From assembly GCA_025055075.1 (NCBI GenBank), contig JANWYV010000045.1:114414-178413 (forward strand): 64,000 nucleotides of DNA, given 5' to 3'. Below are positions 25,371 through 34,630 of this stretch, in pieces. The notes beneath the pieces were generated by a model. It was not told the DNA's origin. It worked only from the letters and a program-made list of their open reading frames with translations, and made no database searches. A program made the position numbers and the translations under genes. Each line of letters starts with the position of its first letter. The stretch's first letter is position 1. This DNA comes from Blastocatellia bacterium. Its GTDB lineage: Bacteria > Acidobacteriota > Blastocatellia > HR10.

Positions 25371-25952
25371 TCAATTCCACCCGCGCCTTCCACCACACGT
25401 GGTCCTTCGCCCCCATATCCACAAGACGACCATAGCCAAAAGCGCGCCGCCGAGATCAATCCCCCAATCGCGGAGCGAACCGGTCCGCAGCGTCGAGAGG
25501 CTCTGCCGATATTCATCCACAGCCGCCACGACAGCGACCGGCAAAAGGGCGTGCCCGACATCGCCGGCGCTCTCAACGCCCAATCGTCCGCTCCAGGCGC
25601 GGACGAAGAGCGCGGCTAGGATCGCATACTCGATCACGTGAGCGAGCTTGCGGATCCCCAGGTGAAGCGCATCGAGCGTCTCGGGATCTGCCGAAGGAAA
25701 CATCCAGCGCAGCAGGGGCAGGAGCAACCGCGACGTCTGTGTCGCCGCGAATGCCTCCGACGAGAACCCTAAGACCACGCCCGTCCACAGCAGCGCGGGA
25801 AGCCATCGGACCGTGAAGATCCGAAGGACGGACCTCTTCGGCGAAGACGGAGAAGCCCTATGTCTTGGCGCGGGTTTTCGAGCACACGACGTCCGCTCGT
25901 CGGCAGCGATCGCCGAACCGTTCGACGAAATGCCTCCTGGCCTTCGACTCAT
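25371..25952 (-). CDS. VanZ-like membrane protein
   Basis: This is a 193-residue protein; start 25952 is chosen because GGAGGTCC precedes it. A longer open frame to 26216 is rejected since it would run through a promoter-containing region and has no family resemblance. The body shows VanZ features: RWLPALLWTGVVLGFSSEAF, a pair of conserved residues in RKLAHVIEYAILAALFVRAW, the DEYRQSLSTLRTGSLRDW segment and the final membrane span GIDLGGALLAMVVLWIWG. About four transmembrane helices are expected. VanZ proteins confer low-level teicoplanin resistance in some bacteria, but most chromosomal homologues have no known role. Confidence 0.85.
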   Translation of the reverse strand: MSRRPGGISSNGSAIAADERTSCARKPAPRHRASPSSPKRSVLRIFTVRWLPALLWTGVVLGFSSEAFAATQTSRLLLPLLRWMFPSADPETLDALHLGIRKLAHVIEYAILAALFVRAWSGRLGVESAGDVGHALLPVAVVAAVDEYRQSLSTLRTGSLRDWGIDLGGALLAMVVLWIWGRRTTCGGRRGWN

Positions 25953-26060
25953 GAGGACCTCCGCTCGCTCATCCTCAGCACACCCGCGAAGACGAAATCC
26001 CACCGTCGATGGCTCGTACGCGCGACGTGCCCACAGATGTCTCTTCGACTCCTTGCGCTT

Positions 26061-26074
26061 GACGTGCGCACGTC
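26061..26074. repeat. 14-bp perfect palindrome in the VanZ-nrdJ interval
   Basis: GACGTGC is followed directly by its reverse complement GCACGTC, about 120 bp from the nrdJ promoter and 110 bp from the VanZ-like start. It could be an operator for either gene, but a 14-bp palindrome in GC-rich DNA can also arise by chance. Confidence 0.3.
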
Positions 26075-26167
26075 TAGTTTGGCAGATTCCCCTGGCCTTG
26101 GCAAAGCGGGACGGGGCTTCATCGGCCAGGGGCGGCATTTCCTTGAGGCGGTGGCGCTTAGCGGAGA

Positions 26168-26214
26168 CCACAATATCTTGTGATCTTTTCTCTTGACAAG
26201 CCAGCATATTGTGC
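26168..26214. promoter_or_regulatory. Tandem NrdR boxes upstream of nrdJ
   Basis: The first box (26168-26183), CCACAATATCTTGTGA, matches the 16-bp NrdR consensus ACACWATATATWGTGT at 13 positions. The second (26199-26214), AGCCAGCATATTGTGC, matches at 11. Their starts are 31 bp apart, about three helical turns, as expected for cooperative NrdR binding. The second box lies in the spacer between the -35 and -10 of the nrdJ promoter, so occupancy would block RNA polymerase. NrdR is the nucleotide-sensing repressor of ribonucleotide reductase genes; its gene is not in the window. Confidence 0.8.
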
Positions 26215-26221
26215 ATACACT
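26193..26221 (+). promoter_or_regulatory. nrdJ promoter
   Basis: A perfect -35 TTGACA (26193-26198) is followed by exactly 17 bp and TACACT (26216-26221, four of six). The predicted start is near 26228, giving a leader of about 154 bases before ATG 26382. The spacer contains the second NrdR box. Confidence 0.75.
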
Positions 26222-26381
26222 AGGGGCCGTCACGCTGGCCAGTGGTTCGACCGGCGCTGCCGCCGTCAACGGGCGAGGAGCACGAGGGAGAGGTTTTTCC
26301 CTCCGGAGCCCCGCGCTGGGATGCGAGGAGGCCGGCGAGCCCCAACGTGACAGATAGTCTCAAAGTCAGGAGGAGCGACCT

Positions 26382-29156
26382 ATGCAGAAGCGAGAGGAGA
26401 TCGGCCAGGTGTCCTTCGGTTACCCAATGCTGATTCGGCGATTCTTCACGCGTCCGGGCGTCCACCCCTTCGACGAAGTCCCATGGGAGCGACGAACAGC
26501 GCGCATTCTCGGCAGCGACGGCTCGGTCGTCTTCGAGCAAACGAACGTAGAATTCCCGACCTTTTGGTCGCAATTGGCAACGGACATCGTCGCGCAGAAA
26601 TATTTTCGCGGACGGCTCGGCTCCCCCGAACGGGAGTCCAGTGTGCGCCAATTGATCGGGCGCGTCGTCAACACGCTCACTGAGTGGGGGATCAAAGACG
26701 GATATTTCGCTTCTCCGGAGGTCGCCGAGACCTTTCGCGCCGAGCTGACCTATCTCTTGCTCCATCAAATGGCTTCCTTCAATAGCCCCGTTTGGTTCAA
26801 TGTTGGCGTCGAGCCGCATCCGCAATGCTCGGCCTGTTTCATCCTCTCCATCGAGGACAACATGGACTCGATCCTGGAGTGGTACAAGACCGAAGGCAAG
26901 ATCTTCCAAGGCGGATCGGGATCGGGGATTAATCTCTCGAAGCTGCGTTCCTCGAAAGAATATCTCTCCAAAGGTGGGAGGGCATCGGGTCCCGTCTCCT
27001 TCATGCGTGGCGCGGATGCCATCGCCGGGACGATTAAAAGTGGCGGGAAGACCCGACGGGCGGCCAAGATGGTCGTCCTCAACGTGGATCATCCCGATAT
27101 CCTTGAGTTCATTTGGTGCAAGGCGAAAGAAGAACGGAAAGCCTATGCGCTCGCCGAGGCCGGGTATGACATGTCCTCCCTCGATTCCGAAGGCTGGATC
27201 TCAATCCAATACCAGAACGCCAACAATTCCGTCCGCGTGACGGATGAATTCATGCGCGCGGTGCTCGAAGATCGCGAATGGCCGTTGCGCGCCGTCACGA
27301 CGGGAGAAGTCGTGGAAGTGCTGCCCGCGCGAGAGATCCTGCGCCAGATCGCGCAGGCGGCATGGGAGTGCGGTGATCCGGGGATGCAATATGACACGAC
27401 GATCAACGATTGGCACACTTGCCCCAACAGTGGGCGCATCAATGCCAGCAATCCGTGCTCCGAGTATATGCACCTGGACGACAGCGCCTGCAACCTGGCG
27501 TCGCTCAACTTGATGCGCTTCGTCCGTCCGGATGGCGAATTTGACATCGAAGCGTTTCGACACGCCGTTTCGATCATGATCCTGGCGCAGGAGATCATCG
27601 TGGGGAATTCGAGCTATCCGACGCCGAAGATCGCGCACAATGCCATCGCCTTTCGACAACTGGGACTCGGATACGCCAATCTCGGTGCTCTCCTCATGTC
27701 GCGTGGTCTCCCCTATGATTCCGAAGAGGGGCGCGCATATGCTGCGGCGATCACGGCCTTAATGACCGGGCAAGCTTACCTGACGTCGGCCATGATCGCC
27801 GAACACATGGGACCCTTTGCCGGTTTCGCGATCAATCGCGAACCCATGCTGCGGGTCATTCGCAAACATCGCGACAGCTTAGCTCGAATTGATCGGCGGC
27901 TGGTCCCACCGGATCTGATGGAGGCGGCCGAGGACGTGTGGGAGGAAGCACTCCGCATGGGCGAGATCTATGGATATCGAAATGCCCAAGTGACCGTGCT
28001 CGCTCCGACGGGGACGATCTCGTTCATGATGGATTGCGACACGACGGGGATCGAGCCCGACATCGCCCTGGTCAAGTACAAGAAGCTTGTCGGCGGCGGC
28101 GTCATCAAGATCGTCAATCAAACGGTCCCGCGCGCCCTTCGCCGATTGGGCTACGATGAAGGGCAGATCCGCGAGATCATGGCGTATCTCGAAGAGCGCG
28201 GGACGATCGAGGGCGCTCCGCATCTCAGGGAGGACCATCTCCCGGTCTTCGATTGCGCCTTTCGTCCCGCCAACGGTCAGCGCTCGATTCACTACATGGG
28301 ACATGTGCGGATGATGGCCGCTGTACAGCCCTTCTTGAGCGGTGCCATCAGCAAGACGTGCAACCTCCCGCATGACATCACGGTCGAGGAGATCGAGCAG
28401 CTCTACATTGACGCTTGGAGGATGGGGCTCAAGGCCATCGCCATTTACCGCGACGGTTCCAAGCGCACGCAGCCGCTCTCGACGAGCAAAGAGGAGAAGG
28501 AACGCTCGTCCCCGAACGTCAATGAGGGGAAGACGGCCGAGGCGCTTCCATCGGAGACGTCGCACCGTCCGGTCCGACGCCGATTGCCCGATACCCGTCG
28601 AGCGATCACACACCATTTCACGATCACGACGCAAGACGGATCGGTTCACGACGGCTACATCACCGTGGGCATGTATGAGGACGGCAGTCCGGGCGAAATT
28701 TTCGTCACCGTCGCCAAGGAAGGGAGCACGATCTCCGGCCTGATGGATGCCTTCGCGACGGCGATCTCCATCGCCCTGCAGTACGGGGTTCCCTTGGAAG
28801 TCCTCGTGCGTAAGTTCAGCCACATGCGCTTCGAGCCTTCGGGAGTAACGACCAATCCGGAGATCCGCGTGGCGAAATCGCTCGTGGACTACATCTTCCG
28901 GTGGCTGGCTTCGCAGTTCCTGGATACAGCGACGCAAGCGCAACTGGGCGTATTGACGCCTCAGGCGCGAGCGCGACTCGCCGCCGAATCGGAACGATCC
29001 GCGACGCTCGAAGGGCGACACGAAGCCCCCATCGCGCGCGACACGTACATCAATCAAGCGGATGCTCCTGTATGTCCAGACTGCGGGGCCATCATGGTGC
29101 GGAATGGTTCGTGCTACCGCTGCTTCAACTGTGGCGGGACGACCGGGTGCTCATGA
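26382..29156 (+). CDS. nrdJ: Vitamin B12-dependent (class II) ribonucleoside-diphosphate reductase
   Basis: This 924-residue enzyme reduces ribonucleotides to deoxyribonucleotides using adenosylcobalamin to make the thiyl radical. The start follows AGGAGGAG by 6 bases. Key regions are SFNSPVWFNVG, CSACFILSIEDNMDSILEWY (first redox cysteine), GSGSGINLSKLRS, the radical-site segment ASNPCSEYMHLDDSACNLAS, LAPTGTISFMMDCDTTGIEP and, in the last third, AIAIYRDGSKRTQPL. The extreme C-terminus is a four-cysteine zinc ribbon (PVCPDCG, then CYRCFNCGG), typical of long NrdJ proteins. Two NrdR boxes indicate repression by NrdR. No class I or class III reductase gene is in the window. Confidence 0.96.
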   Translation: MQKREEIGQVSFGYPMLIRRFFTRPGVHPFDEVPWERRTARILGSDGSVVFEQTNVEFPTFWSQLATDIVAQKYFRGRLGSPERESSVRQLIGRVVNTLTEWGIKDGYFASPEVAETFRAELTYLLLHQMASFNSPVWFNVGVEPHPQCSACFILSIEDNMDSILEWYKTEGKIFQGGSGSGINLSKLRSSKEYLSKGGRASGPVSFMRGADAIAGTIKSGGKTRRAAKMVVLNVDHPDILEFIWCKAKEERKAYALAEAGYDMSSLDSEGWISIQYQNANNSVRVTDEFMRAVLEDREWPLRAVTTGEVVEVLPAREILRQIAQAAWECGDPGMQYDTTINDWHTCPNSGRINASNPCSEYMHLDDSACNLASLNLMRFVRPDGEFDIEAFRHAVSIMILAQEIIVGNSSYPTPKIAHNAIAFRQLGLGYANLGALLMSRGLPYDSEEGRAYAAAITALMTGQAYLTSAMIAEHMGPFAGFAINREPMLRVIRKHRDSLARIDRRLVPPDLMEAAEDVWEEALRMGEIYGYRNAQVTVLAPTGTISFMMDCDTTGIEPDIALVKYKKLVGGGVIKIVNQTVPRALRRLGYDEGQIREIMAYLEERGTIEGAPHLREDHLPVFDCAFRPANGQRSIHYMGHVRMMAAVQPFLSGAISKTCNLPHDITVEEIEQLYIDAWRMGLKAIAIYRDGSKRTQPLSTSKEEKERSSPNVNEGKTAEALPSETSHRPVRRRLPDTRRAITHHFTITTQDGSVHDGYITVGMYEDGSPGEIFVTVAKEGSTISGLMDAFATAISIALQYGVPLEVLVRKFSHMRFEPSGVTTNPEIRVAKSLVDYIFRWLASQFLDTATQAQLGVLTPQARARLAAESERSATLEGRHEAPIARDTYINQADAPVCPDCGAIMVRNGSCYRCFNCGGTTGCS

Positions 29157-29462
29157 GCGAGGACGGCCCCCGCGCGCTCGACGGCAGTGCTGCGCGCGGG
29201 GGATGCTTCTCCCCTTCGATGCACCACTCATGATCCGAGCTATCTTCGCCGCGAGCGCAGGCGCGTAGGTTCCCTTTCGGTTCATCACGTGGTGCTTCTT
29301 GTGACAGGCGCAGCGGAGATGGGTTAGGGAAAATCACCGCTTCGACGGTTGTCCTCCGTCTCGGGCATGTGCTCTCGCTGCTCGGCTATGCCGGATGGTT
29401 CCTTGTCTACGTCGCCAATCCCGCAACGCGGGTCTTTTCATCGAACGGCGCGCGCGCCTCGC
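29157..29462. other. 306-bp intergenic region after nrdJ (convergent with cmk)
   Basis: I see no gene here. It contains the strong hairpin listed separately and a shorter stem, CCCGC-AAC-GCGGG (29420-29432) followed by TCTTTTC, that could act as a weak terminator on the plus strand. Short open frames on both strands lack ribosome-binding sites and family resemblance. Confidence 0.5.
29167..29202 (+). terminator. Probable nrdJ terminator hairpin
   Basis: CCCCCGCGCGC (29167-29177) pairs perfectly with GCGCGCGGGGG (29192-29202), an 11-bp all-GC stem around a 14-base loop, starting 11 bases after the nrdJ stop. Only a pyrimidine-rich segment rather than a clear T tract follows, so termination may be Rho-assisted, or the stem may simply protect the 3' end. 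Confidence 0.5.
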
Positions 29463-30167
29463 TCATGACTGAGCGGAACGAGACGATGTCCCTTCGGGCA
29501 ACCGCTGCTGGATGATCTCCAGCATGTGTTCGACGACCTGCTCGACGCTCACGTCGGAGGAATCAAGATAGATGGCATCCTCTGCCCGACGGAGGGGGGA
29601 AGCCGAGCGCTCTTGATCCCGACGATCGCGCTCGAGCGTCTCTTGCAGCGTCTCCTCGAACGAGACCGCACGGCCTTGCGCGCGCTCTTGCTCCAATCGC
29701 CGCTGCGCGCGCACTTCGGGGCGCGCGTCCAAGAAGAATTTCACATCGGCGTCGGGAAAGACGACCGTCCCCGTATCTCGACCTTCGAGCACAACGCCGC
29801 CCTCCCGCCCCATCTCCCGCTGCGCAGCGACGATCGCGCGTCGAACGCCTTCGATCGTCGCAATGACAGAGGCAGCGCGGCTGATCTCCGGAGAGCGGAT
29901 CGCTTCGGTCACGTCGTGACCATCAATGGTGACGCGCACGTGTTCGGGATCTCCCGAGAGCATAATGCGCGAGGCTTCGGCCAAGCGCGTGAGCGCCTCT
30001 GAGTCCTCCAGGGCGATTCCCAATTGAAGGGCCTTCCATGCGAGCGCGCGATACATTGCGCCCGTGTCCATGTAGAGATAGCCGAGCCGTCGGGCCAAGA
30101 GCCGTCCCACCGTGCTCTTGCCCGATCCGGCCGGCCCATCTATGGTGATGATCCCTCTCCTCGGCAT
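29463..30167 (-). CDS. cmk: Cytidylate kinase
   Basis: This enzyme phosphorylates CMP and dCMP with ATP. With ATG 30167 it has 234 residues, near the family norm; ATG 30209 would overlap the aldolase gene by 35 bp and add 14 residues. The P-loop is IDGPAGSGKSTVGRLLARRL, followed by LYMDTGAMYRALAWKALQLG, the CMP-binding RGD-like segment VLEGRDTGTVVFPDADVKFF, and RRDQERSASPLRRAEDAIYL in the lid. It is the last gene of the hemW-aldolase-cmk group, 7 bp after its neighbour. Confidence 0.95.
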   Translation of the reverse strand: MPRRGIITIDGPAGSGKSTVGRLLARRLGYLYMDTGAMYRALAWKALQLGIALEDSEALTRLAEASRIMLSGDPEHVRVTIDGHDVTEAIRSPEISRAASVIATIEGVRRAIVAAQREMGREGGVVLEGRDTGTVVFPDADVKFFLDARPEVRAQRRLEQERAQGRAVSFEETLQETLERDRRDQERSASPLRRAEDAIYLDSSDVSVEQVVEHMLEIIQQRLPEGTSSRSAQS

Positions 30168-30174
30168 CGGGGCC

Positions 30175-31227
30175 CTAGGCCGTCGCTCCAGGAGCCTCTC
30201 GAAGGACATCGCGAATGAGGCGAAGCGCCATTAGGCAATCGTCGCGGCTGACCTCGTAATGCGTCACGAAGCGAACGGTCGTCGTATCGAGGCTCCCCAC
30301 TAAAACCCCTCGCGCTCGAAGTCGCGCGACGAACTCAGCCGCTGTCCAACCCGTTCCCGCCACGTCCACAATGACGATGTTCGTCTGGACCTTCTCGGGA
30401 TCGAGTGCGAGTCCCGGAAGCTCAGCCAACCCAAAGGCGAGCAAGCGCGCATTCTCATGATCCTCGATGAGGCGGGTGGGCATTTTCTCCAAGGCGATCA
30501 ATCCGGCGGCGGCGAGCACACCCACTTGCCGCATCCCTCCGCCGAGCATCTTGCGCACGGCGCGCGCTTCTTCGATGAACGCGTGCGAGCCGAGGATGAG
30601 CGAACCGACCGGAGCGCCGAGCCCTTTCGAGAGGCACACCATCACGGAATCAAAGGGCTCGGCCAACTCCGCGACCGATCGCCCACAGGCGACGGCCGCA
30701 TTGAACAGGCGCGCTCCATCCAGATGCACGGGCACGCCGCGCTCATGCGCGCGCGCACAGATCTCACGCGCCACCTCCAGGGGCAGGACCGTCCCTCCTG
30801 CCAAATTATGCGTGTTCTCCAAGCAGATCAATCCCGTGGGTGCGCGGTAATACACTGCCGGACTCAATGCCGCCTCGATCGTCGGCCAATCCAGGAGGCC
30901 CTCGCGCCCCCGCACAACGCGCGGAAGAGTCCCAGAGATCACGGCCATCGCCGCCATCTCGAAATTGTAGATGTGGCTCTTCTCCTCGAGGATCACCTCC
31001 TGTCCGGGACGCGTGTGCACTTTCACGCAAATCTGGTTTCCCATCGTCCCCGAGGGGACGAAGAGCGCCGCTTCTTTCCGAAAGATCTCGGCCGCGCGCT
31101 CCTGCAAGCGATTCACCGTCGGATCTTCCAGATAGACATCGTCGCCGACCTCAGCGCGGGCCATCGCCTCGCGCATCTCTGGCGTCGGCCGCGTCACGGT
31201 ATCGCTTCGAAAATCAATCAGCCGCAT
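30175..31227 (-). CDS. ltaE: Low-specificity L-threonine aldolase (PLP-dependent)
   Basis: This 350-residue enzyme splits threonine or allo-threonine to glycine and acetaldehyde. The start at 31227 follows AGAGGG; the open frame continues far upstream but only this start gives the family N-terminus [20 protein letters not shown]. Further motifs are [54 protein letters not shown] and [14 protein letters not shown]. The PLP-binding lysine lies in [20 protein letters not shown]. It lies 41 bp downstream of hemW and 7 bp upstream of cmk. Confidence 0.93.
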   Translation of the reverse strand: MRLIDFRSDTVTRPTPEMREAMARAEVGDDVYLEDPTVNRLQERAAEIFRKEAALFVPSGTMGNQICVKVHTRPGQEVILEEKSHIYNFEMAAMAVISGTLPRVVRGREGLLDWPTIEAALSPAVYYRAPTGLICLENTHNLAGGTVLPLEVAREICARAHERGVPVHLDGARLFNAAVACGRSVAELAEPFDSVMVCLSKGLGAPVGSLILGSHAFIEEARAVRKMLGGGMRQVGVLAAAGLIALEKMPTRLIEDHENARLLAFGLAELPGLALDPEKVQTNIVIVDVAGTGWTAAEFVARLRARGVLVGSLDTTTVRFVTHYEVSRDDCLMALRLIRDVLREAPGATA

Positions 31228-31268
31228 CGTCGCCCTCTCTATCGCGTGGGGGATAACTGTACCCGACC

Positions 31269-32408
31269 TCAGACGAAGACGGCAAACACCTCGTTGGCGA
31301 GGACGAATCCTTTTCGCGTGAGGCGAAGGACGCCATCGCTGATCTCGATGAGTCCAGCATCCTCCAAAGGCGCCAGTTGCGCCCCATAGCGTTCGAGCAC
31401 ATCCACGCCGTAGCGTTCCCGAAAGGCGTTCAAATCCACCCCCGCACATCGGCGCAGCCCGAGCATGAGCGCTTCTTCGATCCGCCGCGACTCGGTCATG
31501 GGGATCCGGCCCGCGACAGCTTCTCCTCGCTCGCGCATGGCCTCCACATAGGCGCGAGGCGTCGCCAGATTCCATCGTCGCTCTCGAAAATCGTACGAAT
31601 GGGCGCTGCAACCGAAGCCAAGATACGGCTCGTCGGACCAATATTTGAGATTGTGTCGAGAAGCGAATCCCGGGCGGCAGAAGTTCGAGATCTCGTAGTG
31701 CTCGTATCCCTCGGCTTCGGCTCGATCGAGGAACCAATCGTACATTTGAACGGTGAGCGCCTCGTCCGGTTCGACGAGGACGCCGCGCGCCAATTGAGCC
31801 GCCAGCGGCGTCTCCTCGTGAACTTCCAACAGGTAGACCGAAATATGCGCCGGCCGCAGCGCGAAGACGTGTTCCATGGTTCGCTTCCAACTCGCCAGAT
31901 CTTGGCCCGGGATCCCGAGGATCAAGTCCAGGTTCACGTTCTCTATTCCGGCCTCTCGGAGAAGAGCGATGGACTCGACAACGTGTTCCACTGTATGGTG
32001 ACGCCCGAGCACCCGCAATTCGTCTTCGGAGAAGGTCTGCGCGCCGAGGCTCACGCGATTCACGCCCAGTTGACGGAGCGCCCGCGCCTTCTGCGCCGTG
32101 AGCGTCCCCGGGTTCGCTTCAATGGTGATCTCGGCGCCGGTATGGACGAGGAAGCTTCGGCGCAGAGTCCAAAGCAGATCGCCGAGCCTCTCCGGGTCAA
32201 GCAACGAGGGCGTCCCGCCGCCAAAATAAATCGTATCCACGAACGCCTCCTCACCAGCCAACAAAGCGCTCGTTCGCCCGATCTCTTGCTTCAGCGCGGC
32301 CAGGTAAGCGGCGATCAGCGACTCCGGATACACGCCGGAGTCGAAGTCGCAATACGAGCACTTGTATGGGCAAAACGGAATGTGCACGTAAATGCCCCAT
32401 CGCGCCAT
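31269..32408 (-). CDS. hemW: Radical SAM heme chaperone HemW
   Basis: This 379-residue protein resembles oxygen-independent coproporphyrinogen oxidase but belongs to the HemW branch, which delivers heme to respiratory proteins. The cluster motif is [14 protein letters not shown] near the N-terminus (C-x3-C-x2-C). The GGGTPSLL and [20 protein letters not shown] segments bind S-adenosylmethionine, followed by [17 protein letters not shown]. The HemW-type C-terminal domain includes [20 protein letters not shown]. There is no ribosome-binding site, and an extended -10 lies only 7 bases upstream, so the mRNA may be leaderless. It is the first gene of the hemW-ltaE-cmk unit. Confidence 0.92.
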   Translation of the reverse strand: MARWGIYVHIPFCPYKCSYCDFDSGVYPESLIAAYLAALKQEIGRTSALLAGEEAFVDTIYFGGGTPSLLDPERLGDLLWTLRRSFLVHTGAEITIEANPGTLTAQKARALRQLGVNRVSLGAQTFSEDELRVLGRHHTVEHVVESIALLREAGIENVNLDLILGIPGQDLASWKRTMEHVFALRPAHISVYLLEVHEETPLAAQLARGVLVEPDEALTVQMYDWFLDRAEAEGYEHYEISNFCRPGFASRHNLKYWSDEPYLGFGCSAHSYDFRERRWNLATPRAYVEAMRERGEAVAGRIPMTESRRIEEALMLGLRRCAGVDLNAFRERYGVDVLERYGAQLAPLEDAGLIEISDGVLRLTRKGFVLANEVFAVFV

Positions 32409-32415
32409 ACGCGCT

Positions 32416-32424
32416 AGTATATCA
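32416..32424 (-). promoter_or_regulatory. Extended -10 promoter of hemW, likely leaderless transcript
   Basis: On the minus strand TGA precedes TATACT (32421-32416, five of six matches), forming an extended -10. No -35 is evident. The 3' end of the hexamer is 7 bases from the A of the hemW ATG (32408), so transcription should begin at or within a base or two of the start codon. The absence of any purine-rich ribosome-binding site agrees with leaderless translation. Confidence 0.5.
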
Positions 32425-32473
32425 CGATCCCTCGCCCCGGAGGGGGCGTCGGGCGATCCCCGGCGCCTTTGGC

Positions 32474-32502
32474 TTGACGGTCAGGGACCATGGACCTATC
32501 AT
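32474..32502 (+). promoter_or_regulatory. korAB promoter
   Basis: TTGACG (32474-32479, five of six) and TATCAT (32497-32502, five of six) are separated by exactly 17 bp. Transcription should start near 32509, leaving a leader of about 108 bases before ATG 32618. The leader contains a short stem (TCCCG/CGGGA, about 32545-32559) and GAGGAGAGG ahead of the start codon. A 23-codon frame beginning GTG 32530 lies in it, listed among the rejected items. Confidence 0.7.
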
Positions 32503-32617
32503 TGTGGTTTGATTGTGGAGCGAGGTGAGGTGAAGAAGGTCATGTCCCGGCTATCGGGAAATTGCAAGACCTGCCATCCCGACAGCTCTCATCATCTTTG
32601 AACGAGGAGAGGACACC

Positions 32618-34606
32618 ATGCGAGAAGTCACCGTCGGCATTGGCGGAGCGGCTGGCGATGGCCTGGATAAGACGGGTGATACGCTGGCTAAGACGGCCGC
32701 TCGATTAGGCCTGTACGTCTATGCCTACAACAGCTACCAATCTGTCATTCGCGGCGGGCACATTTGGTTGCGCGTTCGGATCGGGGAGAAGAAGCTGACC
32801 TCTCATGGAGATCACGTGAACGTCCTCATTGCCCTGAATCAGGATTCGATCGAGCGACATGCCCGCGAGGTCGAGTCCGGTGGAGCGATCATCTACAACT
32901 CCGACAAGCTGAAGCTCGATCCGACGTTGCTGCGAGACAACGTATTGCCGGTTCCGCTGCCGGTCTCCACGATCACGAAGCCGTTTGGAAAGGTCCCGCC
33001 GGTCATGCAGAACACGGTGGCACTCGGCGCTTTGCTCTTTCTGATCGGATTGGACTTCGAGACGGCGGCGAGTGTGCTCACCGATACGTTCAAGCATAAG
33101 GGACAAGCCGTCATTGATCAGAACGTCGCCATTGCGCGAGCGGGATATGACTACGCGAAGGAGCACTTCGTCCCGCTCGGCTACACGTGGACATTCACCC
33201 ATGTGCGTCGGCCCTTCATCACGGGGAATGAGGCCTTCGCCATCGGGGCGGTGACGGCCGGGTGCAAGTTCTATTCGGCTTACCCGATGACGCCGGCCTC
33301 CTCGATCCTCCACTGGATGGCTGCTCACGCTGAGCGCTGCGGCATCGTCGTCAAGCAGTGCGAGGATGAGTTGGCCGTCGTGAACATGGCCATTGGGGCC
33401 GGATACGCTGGCGTTCGCGCCATGTGCGGGACATCGGGCGGCGGCTTCGCCTTGATGACGGAGGCGATCGGACAAGCGGGGATGATCGAAGCCCCCGTCG
33501 TCGTCATCGAGGTGCAGCGCGGAGGGCCTTCGACGGGCTTGCCGACGAAGACTGAGCAGGGCGATCTCAATCAGGTCTTCGGCGCCTCGCAAGGCGATTA
33601 TCCCCGCGTCATCATCGCCCCTGGAGATGTGGCGGACTGCTTCGCGGCAGCGGTCGAGGCGTTCAACCTCGCCGAGAAGTATCAGCTGCCCGTGATCCTC
33701 ATGAGCGATCTGTTACTCAGCGAGCATCCGGAGACGATCGAGCCCGACGCTCTGCGCTACGATGTCCCCATTGAGCGCGGGGAGTTGGTGACCGAGTGGG
33801 ACGAATCCCAAGGGAAGTACAAGCGCTACGCCTTCACCCGCTCGGGCGTCTCTCCGCGCGCCCTCCCAGGGACCGAAGGCGCCGCTCACGTCGCGGCCAC
33901 CGATGATCACGATGAGGAGGGGATCCTCATCAGCGACGTCTTCACCTGTCCTCCGGTGCGACGCAAGATTCACGAGAAGCGGATGCGCAAGCTCGAGGCC
34001 GTTCTTCGCGAGCTTCCTCCGCCTACGCTCGAAGGACCGGAGGACGCGGAGGTGACGTTGATCGGGTGGGGCTCCACCAAGGGCGTCATTCGCGAGGCCA
34101 TAGAGAAGCTCGCCCAGGAGGGGATCCGCGCGAATCACTTGCACATCAAATACCTCTTCCCCTTCCACGCGCGCGAAGTGGCTGAGATCTTGCGACGCTG
34201 CCGGAAGACGATCTGCGTCGAGGCGAATTACAGCGGACAGTTCGCGCGCTACCTCCGGGCGGAGACGGGCATCTCCGTGGATGCCCACATTCGCAAATAC
34301 GACGGCGAGCCCTTCGAGCCTCGATATATCGTCGAGCGGGTGAAGGCGATCCTCGAAGGAGCATCACACACGCTCGACGTCACCGAAGACGAAGCGCGCG
34401 AGATCGCGTATCACTATATCCGCACCCATCTCGATGACGATGCCCGTCCTGGACGCATCTCCCGCCTCGAGCGCGATGGGTTCGAGGAACCCATTTGGGA
34501 TGTGGAGATCATCTCGCGCGAGACGGGGCAAACGCGCGGGCGATTGTTCATCGGCGTCGAGACGGGCTCGACGTATCATTGGCAACCAGCGGAATTGGTG
34601 TCCTGA
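32618..34606 (+). CDS. korA: 2-oxoacid:ferredoxin oxidoreductase, fused gamma-alpha subunit
   Basis: This 662-residue subunit of a CoA-acylating 2-oxoacid:acceptor oxidoreductase is most like 2-oxoglutarate enzymes. Residues 1-190 are the gamma domain (VTVGIGGAAGDGLDKTGDTL, YNSYQSVIRGGHIWLRVRIG). The alpha domain follows: GNEAFAIGAVTAGCKFYSAY then PMTPASSILHWMA, CGTSGGGFALMTEAIGQAGM, GGPSTGLPTKTEQGDLNQVF. The C-terminal domain includes EVTLIGWGSTKGVIREAIEK. Paired with korB 24 bp downstream, it would oxidatively decarboxylate a 2-oxoacid, passing electrons to ferredoxin. No separate ferredoxin-like delta subunit is encoded here. The exact substrate is inferred from the family and was not proven. 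Confidence 0.93.
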   Translation: MREVTVGIGGAAGDGLDKTGDTLAKTAARLGLYVYAYNSYQSVIRGGHIWLRVRIGEKKLTSHGDHVNVLIALNQDSIERHAREVESGGAIIYNSDKLKLDPTLLRDNVLPVPLPVSTITKPFGKVPPVMQNTVALGALLFLIGLDFETAASVLTDTFKHKGQAVIDQNVAIARAGYDYAKEHFVPLGYTWTFTHVRRPFITGNEAFAIGAVTAGCKFYSAYPMTPASSILHWMAAHAERCGIVVKQCEDELAVVNMAIGAGYAGVRAMCGTSGGGFALMTEAIGQAGMIEAPVVVIEVQRGGPSTGLPTKTEQGDLNQVFGASQGDYPRVIIAPGDVADCFAAAVEAFNLAEKYQLPVILMSDLLLSEHPETIEPDALRYDVPIERGELVTEWDESQGKYKRYAFTRSGVSPRALPGTEGAAHVAATDDHDEEGILISDVFTCPPVRRKIHEKRMRKLEAVLRELPPPTLEGPEDAEVTLIGWGSTKGVIREAIEKLAQEGIRANHLHIKYLFPFHAREVAEILRRCRKTICVEANYSGQFARYLRAETGISVDAHIRKYDGEPFEPRYIVERVKAILEGASHTLDVTEDEAREIAYHYIRTHLDDDARPGRISRLERDGFEEPIWDVEIISRETGQTRGRLFIGVETGSTYHWQPAELVS

Positions 34607-34630
34607 AGGAGGACAAGGAGAAGGAGGACT

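Larger units (their letters stand above)
25953..26381. other. 429-bp intergenic region between the VanZ-like gene and nrdJ
   Basis: The nrdJ side holds a strong promoter with two NrdR boxes (listed separately) and a leader of about 150 bases ending in AGGAGGAG (26368-26375). A 14-bp perfect palindrome, GACGTGC followed by GCACGTC, lies at 26061-26074 with no known regulator. I looked for a cobalamin riboswitch in the leader, since nrdJ needs B12, and did not find a convincing B12 box. No open frame with a ribosome-binding site is seen in the middle of the region. Confidence 0.6.

Noticed and set aside
25237..25422. 61-codon minus-strand frame between the VanZ-like and SufR-like genes, ending in an ATGA overlap with the SufR-like start
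   Set aside because: Its ribosome-binding site is poor and its composition is Gly/Ala/Arg random-like. It is probably leader sequence.
25953..26216. N-terminal extension of the VanZ-like frame to 26216
   Set aside because: It runs over the NrdR box and nrdJ promoter region, has no ribosome-binding site and no VanZ similarity. The internal start at 25952 has GGAGG.
26222..26381. Possible cobalamin riboswitch in the nrdJ leader
   Set aside because: I could not find the conserved B12 box or the flanking helices. A covariance-model search would be decisive.
32530..32601. 23-codon frame (GTG start) in the korA leader with a CxxC
   Set aside because: It is short, has a weak start and no similarity. 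It could be a leader peptide but nothing supports it beyond being open.
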